This document shows, piece after piece, positions 59,159 to 64,000 of a DNA stretch of 64,000 bases. The notes under the pieces are model-generated. The model was not told the origin of the DNA. It worked only from the letters and a program-made list of their open reading frames with translations, and ran no database searches. The number at the start of each line of letters is the position of its first letter. Positions within the stretch are counted from its first letter, which is position 1. The translations under genes were made by a program, and so were the position numbers. The stretch lies in NCBI GenBank assembly GCA_022072225.1, contig JAJVIC010000001.1:186001-250000 (forward strand), in the 5' to 3' direction. Source of the stretch: Bacteroidia bacterium. Lineage in GTDB: Bacteria > Bacteroidota > Bacteroidia > SXHM01.

Positions 59159-61231
59159 ATGCTGAAAAGATTTCTTTCTATCGCCCTTGTTTTAGTTTCT
59201 CTGATAGGACAGGCACAAGTTTTAAAACCCGTTAAATGGGATTTCTCCGTAAAAGAAATTTCAGATACCGAAGCCGAGCTGATACTTAAAGCCAACATTG
59301 AAAAGGGCTGGCACCTGTATTCACAGGATATTCCGCCTGACGGACCTATTCCCACAACGTTTAAATTTAATGCAAGCAAGTATTTTGAATTGGTTGGCAA
59401 GGTTACCGAACCCAAACCGATTGAGGAGTTTGATAATATGTTCGGAATGACGATTAAGTATTTTTCGTCATCAGCTTCATTTAAGCAAAAAATTAAACTA
59501 AAAAGCAAAGGCGAGTTCAATGTCAACGGTGAGGTGGAATTTATGGTATGTGACGATGAAAAATGTCTTCCGCCTGAAATCGTTGAGTTTAGTCTGGTTT
59601 TAAATAAAGGAAAAACCGGTAATAATCAGAAACCTGAAACCACTAAAGATACTGTTGGCACCGGCAGCGTTATTCCGCAGATGGATACAGTGAATAAAGT
59701 TGATTCAGCCGCCATTACAACCTTACAAACTCCCGCTGACGGCAAATGCCATCCTAAAACATTCAGAGGTGCATCAGTAGAAACCAAAGAAGAATTTTCC
59801 TATTGGGGTTTTATGCTGTTGGCTTTTCTGGCAGGCCTGGCGGCATTGCTTACCCCTTGCGTGTTTCCGATGATACCGATGACGGTAACTTTTTTTTTGA
59901 AAACAGCCGAAAGTCGCAGCATTGCCATCCGCAACGGTGTACTTTACGGACTTTCCATCATTGGTATTTATACCCTTGCCGGAACCTTGGTTTCGGTATT
60001 GATAGGTCCTGAGTTTGCCAACTGGCTTTCTACGCATTGGCTTCCGAATATCCTGTTCTTCTTCATATTTATGGTGTTTGCCGCATCGTTTCTGGGCATG
60101 TTTGAAATTACGTTGCCAAGCTCATGGGTAAACGCAATGGATGCCAAAGCCGACAAAGGCGGAATTGCCGGGTTGCTCTTCATGGCCTTTACCTTGGTGT
60201 TGGTTTCTTTTTCGTGTACCGGACCTATTGTGGGTGGTATTTTAGTTGAATCGGCAAGAGGCGAATTTTTTAAACCCATGTTGGGGATGTTCGCTTTTTC
60301 GCTGGCTTTTGCCTTGCCCTTTTCGCTGTTTGCTATTTTTCCGAACTGGCTCAGCAATCTTCCTAAATCAGGCGGATGGCTTAATTCGGTGAAAGTAACC
60401 TTGGGTTTTCTGGAGCTTGCCCTTGGACTGAAATTTCTGAGCATTGCCGACCAGACCTATCATTGGGGCATACTTGACCGCGAGGTAAACATTGCGCTGT
60501 GGATTGTGATTTTTACCCTGCTGGGTTTGTACTTTCTCGGCAAAATAAAAACCCCGCACGATAGCCCTATGCCGCATGTAAGTGTTCCGCGAATTATGCT
60601 GGCGCTGGTTACTTTTTCGTTTGTGGTGTATCTTATTCCGGGCATGTTTGGCGCACCGCTGAAAGCACTTTCGGGATATCTGCCTCCGCAGGCCACGCAT
60701 GATTTTGATCTTGTTCATAAAATTGAAGTGGCCACCGGCAACGAAAACAAAACCTGTGGCGAACCTCTTCATGGCGATATTCTGCACTTGCCCCATAATC
60801 TGAACGGCTATTTTGATTACGAGCAGGGAATGGCCTGTGCCAAAGAATTGGGCAAACCCGTGTTTATAGATTTTACAGGGCATGGCTGCGTAAACTGCCG
60901 CGAAATGGAAGCCAACGTATGGAGTGACCCTGCTGTATTAAAAATGCTGCGCGAAGATTTTGTAGTAATTGCTTTGTATGTTGATGATAAAACAGAATTG
61001 CCAGAAAGCCAGTGGTACACTTCCAAATATGATGGCAAGAAAAAGAAAACCATTGGTGCACAAAATGCCGACTTCCAGATTTGCTCGTTTGACAACAACG
61101 CACAGCCTTATTACATTACCCTTGACCACAAAGGCGAACTGCTGCACACTCCCACTGCTTACAACCTGAACGTAAGCGATTTTGTGAAGTTTCTGAATGA
61201 CGCGAAAGAGGAGTTTAAGAAGGGAAGGTAG
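59159..61231 (+). CDS. dsbD: Thiol:disulfide interchange protein DsbD
   Basis: A 690-residue three-domain transmembrane reductant conveyor. An N-terminal periplasmic domain follows the signal (EVEFMVCDDEKCLPPEIVEF, with cysteines), then an eight-helix CcdA-like membrane core with TPCVFPMIPMTVTFFL and SFSCTGPIVGGI as its cysteine pair, and a C-terminal thioredoxin-like domain with FIDFTGHGCVNCREM. It passes electrons from cytoplasmic thioredoxin to periplasmic proteins. Size and cysteines are complete. It follows the LemA cluster but has its own -7 box. The 173-base gap after it (61232-61404) shows no gene or clear terminator. Confidence 0.93.
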   Translation: MLKRFLSIALVLVSLIGQAQVLKPVKWDFSVKEISDTEAELILKANIEKGWHLYSQDIPPDGPIPTTFKFNASKYFELVGKVTEPKPIEEFDNMFGMTIKYFSSSASFKQKIKLKSKGEFNVNGEVEFMVCDDEKCLPPEIVEFSLVLNKGKTGNNQKPETTKDTVGTGSVIPQMDTVNKVDSAAITTLQTPADGKCHPKTFRGASVETKEEFSYWGFMLLAFLAGLAALLTPCVFPMIPMTVTFFLKTAESRSIAIRNGVLYGLSIIGIYTLAGTLVSVLIGPEFANWLSTHWLPNILFFFIFMVFAASFLGMFEITLPSSWVNAMDAKADKGGIAGLLFMAFTLVLVSFSCTGPIVGGILVESARGEFFKPMLGMFAFSLAFALPFSLFAIFPNWLSNLPKSGGWLNSVKVTLGFLELALGLKFLSIADQTYHWGILDREVNIALWIVIFTLLGLYFLGKIKTPHDSPMPHVSVPRIMLALVTFSFVVYLIPGMFGAPLKALSGYLPPQATHDFDLVHKIEVATGNENKTCGEPLHGDILHLPHNLNGYFDYEQGMACAKELGKPVFIDFTGHGCVNCREMEANVWSDPAVLKMLREDFVVIALYVDDKTELPESQWYTSKYDGKKKKTIGAQNADFQICSFDNNAQPYYITLDHKGELLHTPTAYNLNVSDFVKFLNDAKEEFKKGR

Positions 61232-61404
61232 GTTTTTGCCACTGAAGCACCAAGAAAATTTTGCTTGGTTTGGTTCTATCTAACGAACCGGCGGGTAAAT
61301 TATTCTTGGTGGTTAGGGTTGAGTAATTGAGAACTTATTCTCTATCACCTCCTTCTTTCTCCTTGTAATAAAAGCCTACCTTGCACCACCATTAATAAAC
61401 ATAC

Positions 61405-62055
61405 ATGACCACCAACCAACCAGATACAGGCGATTTTTTATACCTCAAAGTTAAAAGTATAAATGCCGAAGGTGTTACCATGATACTTAACAGCGAAGGC
61501 GGAGAAGTATTTATACCCCACAGCGAGCAACGTCAGAAAATGGAAACCGGCAACAGCTATGTAGTAGTGCTGCAGGAAAAAACAGAAAAAGGTTTTACCG
61601 GCAGCGGAAAAACAGAAGATTTTCTTGACCGCGATGTAAGCGAGTTGAAAGTAAACCAGCAAGTGGATTTGCTGGTAACACGCTACACACAAATAGGCAT
61701 GAGTTGCATCATCAACAGCCGCTATGCCGGTTTGCTCTACAGCAACGAAGTGTTCCGCGATATAAACCCCGGTGATAAAGTAAAAGGCTACATAAAAAAA
61801 ATAACCGATGATGGTAAAGTAGATGTTGCCCTGCAAAAACAGGGAGTTGCTGCCATTGCCGACAACACCATAGTAATTCTTGAACAACTGAAAAAGCACA
61901 AAGGCTTTCTTCCTTTATCCGATTCATCGCAGCCCGGAGAAATTTATGATGCGCTGGGTATCAGCAAAAAGCTATTTAAAAAAGCAATAGGAACGCTTTA
62001 CAAACAAAAACTGATTGAGTTGAAGGAGGATGGAATCAAGCTGGTGGGAAAGTAA
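61405..62055 (+). CDS. CvfB-like S1 RNA-binding protein
   Basis: A 216-residue protein with S1-type OB domains (KVKSINAEGVTMILNSEGGE, then NPGDKVKGYIKKITDDGKVD) and a C-terminal winged-helix segment (YDALGISKKLFKKAIGTLYK), the domain order of CvfB proteins. These bind RNA and, in other bacteria, affect virulence gene expression; here the role is unknown. It is shorter than canonical CvfB (about 280), lacking one S1 repeat. TACCTTGC near 61376-61383 is a poor match to the -7 box. Confidence 0.8.
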   Translation: MTTNQPDTGDFLYLKVKSINAEGVTMILNSEGGEVFIPHSEQRQKMETGNSYVVVLQEKTEKGFTGSGKTEDFLDRDVSELKVNQQVDLLVTRYTQIGMSCIINSRYAGLLYSNEVFRDINPGDKVKGYIKKITDDGKVDVALQKQGVAAIADNTIVILEQLKKHKGFLPLSDSSQPGEIYDALGISKKLFKKAIGTLYKQKLIELKEDGIKLVGK

Positions 62056-62059
62056 TTTG

Positions 62060-62127
62060 ATAATTGAAAATGTAAAATTGACAATGTTGCATTAATTATC
62101 AATTTTCAATTATTCATTATCTATTTC
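62060..62127. repeat. AT-rich inverted repeat of ATTATCAATTTTCAATTAT type
   Basis: TTGATAATTGAAAATG (starting 62057) and ATTATCAATTTTCAATTA (about 62094-62111) are complementary over most of their length. It fills the gap between the CvfB-like gene and the lipoprotein gene. Similar AT-rich filler occurs in the accessory array near 31799-31830 and 32750-32808. Confidence 0.6.
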
Positions 62128-62164
62128 TGTTATATCTTCGCCCGAAATTTTTAAAACCCTACAC

Positions 62165-62659
62165 ATGAACAAACTCATATACTCTGGAATGGTTGCGGCT
62201 ATTTTCAGTATCACAGCCTGCAATAATGATAATAACAATGACGGTAACCCCGATACTAACGGCACTTTTCATGCTGTGATTGACGGCAGCGCCTGGGATG
62301 CCGATGCCGATGCAGTGGGCTTTGTAGTGGCTGATTATGGCAGCGGGCTTACCATAGCAATTACAGGAACCAAAGCAGCAGACACCGCTCATTTCTTTTT
62401 CACTTTTCCTTACTTCACCGCAAGCGATACAGTAATTACAGAACCTTCAAGCGATACCGACCTTCGTTTCCAGGATAATGGAACACTTGGCGGAGGCCTG
62501 TGGCTCGAAGAAACCGGAACATTGGATGTTACCCGCACTACACAGGATGGCATTGAAACGCTGACAGGAACATTCAGCGGAACATTTGTTGACCCGTTTG
62601 ATTCTACTTCGGTGAAAACAGTTACCGGAGGAACATTCACCGCAAAACGTTTGATATAA
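62165..62659 (+). CDS. Putative lipoprotein, unknown
   Basis: A 164-residue lipoprotein (MNKLIYSGMVAAIFSITACN, lipobox Cys19) with an Asn/Asp-rich linker (NNDNNNDGNPDTNG) and a beta-rich body (TFHAVIDGSAWDADADAVGF, TETLTGTFSGTFVDPF-like turns). Resembles small Bacteroidota lipoproteins of DUF6252 type, by eye only. The next gene begins on the base after its stop codon. Confidence 0.7.
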   Translation: MNKLIYSGMVAAIFSITACNNDNNNDGNPDTNGTFHAVIDGSAWDADADAVGFVVADYGSGLTIAITGTKAADTAHFFFTFPYFTASDTVITEPSSDTDLRFQDNGTLGGGLWLEETGTLDVTRTTQDGIETLTGTFSGTFVDPFDSTSVKTVTGGTFTAKRLI

Positions 62660-63550
62660 ATGAATATTGCAGTAATAGGCAGCGGCACTATGGGCAACGG
62701 CATTGCCCACGTTTTTGCACAAACGGGTTTTTCGATTTCTCTGATTGATATTTCGCAGCCTGCTTTAGATAAGGCGCTGGCAACTATCAGCAAAAACCTC
62801 GACCGCATTGTTGCAAAAGGAAACCTTACCGAAGAAGGAAAACAAAAAACACTTGCTAACATCAAAACCTTTACTTCCATTGAAGAAGGCGCAAAAAATG
62901 CGGACCTGGTAGTAGAAGCAGCAACTGAAAACTTGGAACTGAAGTTGAATATTTTTCGTGAGCTCGATAAATTTTGCAAACCGGAAACTATTCTGGCAAG
63001 CAATACTTCATCTATTTCCATCACAAAGATTGCATCAGTTACCAAACGCCCGCAGCAAGTTATCGGCATGCACTTTATGAATCCCGTTCCGGTGATGAAG
63101 CTGGTGGAGGTTATTCGTGGCTATTCCACAACCGATGCAGTTACCAAAACAGTTTTTGACCTAAGTAAACAACTCAGCAAAGTTCCCGTGGAGGTGAATG
63201 ATTATCCCGGCTTTGTGGCAAACAGAATTCTGATGCCGATGATCAATGAAGCCATCATTACTTTGCACGAAGGCGTTGCCGGTGTTGAAGAAATTGATAC
63301 TGTGATGAAACTCGGTATGGCGCATCCCATGGGTCCTTTGCAATTAGCCGACTTTATTGGTTTGGATGTTTGCCTTTCCATTATGCGCGTTTTACATGAC
63401 GGATTGGGGAATCCTAAATACGCTCCTTGTCCTTTGTTAGTGAATATGGTTGTTTCCGGTAACCTTGGCGTAAAATCAGGCAGCGGTTTTTACAAATACA
63501 CTGCAGGTTCAAAAGAACTGGTGGTTGCGGACAAGTTCGCAAAGAAATAA
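62660..63550 (+). CDS. 3-hydroxybutyryl-CoA dehydrogenase
   Basis: A 296-residue NAD-dependent 3-hydroxyacyl-CoA dehydrogenase. The Rossmann motif is GSGTMGNGIAHVFAQTG (7-23); the catalytic histidine region is VIGMHFMNPVPVMKLVEVIR; NDYPGFVANRILMPMINEAI leads into the C-terminal domain, where LAHPMGPLQLADFIGLDV-type sequence (MAHPMGPLQLADFIGLD) closes the fold. It acts in butyrate-type fermentation or beta-oxidation. The ATG abuts the lipoprotein stop codon. Confidence 0.95.
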   Translation: MNIAVIGSGTMGNGIAHVFAQTGFSISLIDISQPALDKALATISKNLDRIVAKGNLTEEGKQKTLANIKTFTSIEEGAKNADLVVEAATENLELKLNIFRELDKFCKPETILASNTSSISITKIASVTKRPQQVIGMHFMNPVPVMKLVEVIRGYSTTDAVTKTVFDLSKQLSKVPVEVNDYPGFVANRILMPMINEAIITLHEGVAGVEEIDTVMKLGMAHPMGPLQLADFIGLDVCLSIMRVLHDGLGNPKYAPCPLLVNMVVSGNLGVKSGSGFYKYTAGSKELVVADKFAKK

Positions 63551-63594
63551 CGGTCTGTTCACATAATTTATGATTTAGCTGCCTGTAATAGGCA

Positions 63595-63602
63595 TACCTT
63601 TG
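63595..63602 (+). promoter_or_regulatory. -7 promoter box of the desaturase gene
   Basis: TACCTTTG is an exact TAnnTTTG, 20 bases before the ATG at 63623. Confidence 0.6.
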
Positions 63603-63622
63603 CGCAGTAATAAAAAAATAAG

Positions 63623-64000
63623 ATGCTCACAAAACCCAAATTTCCTTCTGTTCAATTCTCTTTTCATACCGAACTTAAAAAACGCGTAAATGCCTACTTT
63701 GCCGAACAGGCAATGAAAAGAACAGGCAACTGGAAACTGTATTTAAAAACAGCCATTCTTGCTTTAAGTTTTATCGGTATTTATATCACATTAGTTTTCT
63801 TCACACCCGGAATTTTTCTTTCTGTTGTGCTGGCAATTTTGCTGGGAATAAATGTGGCGGCAATCGGTTTCAATGTAATGCACGATGGTTCACACGGCAG
63901 TTATTCAAAGCACAGTTTGGTTAATCAACTTGCCGCTTCCAGCTTAGATTTTTTAGGCGCAAGCTCCTTCATGTGGAAAATAAAACACAATGTAATTCAC
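63623..64000 (+). CDS. Fatty acid desaturase, N-terminal part
   Basis: The gene runs off the window; 126 residues are visible. It has two hydrophobic segments (about 45-60 and 65-85) and the first histidine boxes of membrane desaturases: HDGSHG (about 93-98) and KHNVIH at the window edge. It would introduce a double bond into acyl chains of membrane lipids using a di-iron centre. Start ATG at 63623 follows an exact -7 box. Confidence 0.88.
   Translation, partial: MLTKPKFPSVQFSFHTELKKRVNAYFAEQAMKRTGNWKLYLKTAILALSFIGIYITLVFFTPGIFLSVVLAILLGINVAAIGFNVMHDGSHGSYSKHSLVNQLAASSLDFLGASSFMWKIKHNVIH

Overview
The window is a stretch of a Bacteroidota chromosome of moderate to low GC. The lineage is supported by several independent signs. 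Exact TAnnTTTG promoter elements (the Bacteroidota -7 box) lie just upstream of at least fourteen genes or transcripts. Shine-Dalgarno sequences are not evident. Several secreted proteins end in type IX secretion (T9SS) sorting domains. The gene families are also typical: a TonB receptor with an N-terminal carboxypeptidase-like domain, a BtuB/BtuG pair, DUF4783, DUF2279, DUF4412, DUF2779, a fused alpha/beta ketoacid dehydrogenase E1, and LemA/TPM proteins. I cannot assign a family or genus. No rRNA, tRNA, CRISPR array, transposase or phage gene was seen.

Layout. 1-6.6 kb: the end of a UbiB-like kinase, yihY, nadC and a DUF4783 gene, rlmH, a glycosyltransferase, a phosphohexomutase and two coupled small membrane genes. 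6.7-15.2 kb: a TonB-dependent receptor, DUF2279 and Smr proteins, and secreted or surface proteins, including a PhoD-like phosphatase with a T9SS signal. 15.3-20.9 kb: DUF2779, a CoA-type NUDIX hydrolase, a transglutaminase-like protein, a cupredoxin, a TrmH-like methyltransferase, a Kir-type potassium channel and a lipoprotein. 21.0-24.7 kb: a 21-bp tandem repeat array, then btuG and btuB behind a cobalamin riboswitch on the minus strand. 24.7-30.8 kb: two secreted peptidases, an ECF sigma factor and HMG-CoA lyase.

30.75-36.3 kb is the accessory region. Six small secreted or membrane ORFs lie in one orientation, downstream of a 532-residue helical protein. They are separated by near-identical short elements that run from the stop codon of one ORF to the start codon of the next. 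One ORF is flanked by a perfect 60-bp direct repeat, and two unrelated ORFs share an identical 32-bp start and signal-peptide block. Beyond them lie several palindromic intergenic repeats and a second, degenerate 21-bp array. This cassette-like array is the best candidate in the window for an undescribed arrangement.

36.3-41.6 kb: a soluble protein with a carboxypeptidase-regulatory-like domain, a small gene whose signal peptide appears frameshifted, a large beta-helix T9SS protein and a MORN-like secreted protein. 41.6-54 kb: an ABC ATPase coupled to branched-chain ketoacid dehydrogenase E1, a 43-residue CxxC membrane protein, pfkA, a metalloprotease-like protein with a damaged zinc motif, a phosphoribosyltransferase, aroK, a short-chain dehydrogenase, lpd, hemH and a T9SS protein. 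54.3-64 kb: pabB and tilS, a LemA-TPM-TPM cluster, DsbD, a CvfB-like RNA-binding protein, a lipoprotein, 3-hydroxybutyryl-CoA dehydrogenase and the start of a fatty acid desaturase.

Physiologically the window suggests an organism that degrades branched-chain amino acids (E1, lipoamide dehydrogenase, HMG-CoA lyase, hydroxyacyl-CoA dehydrogenase), scavenges vitamin B12 and exports proteins through T9SS.
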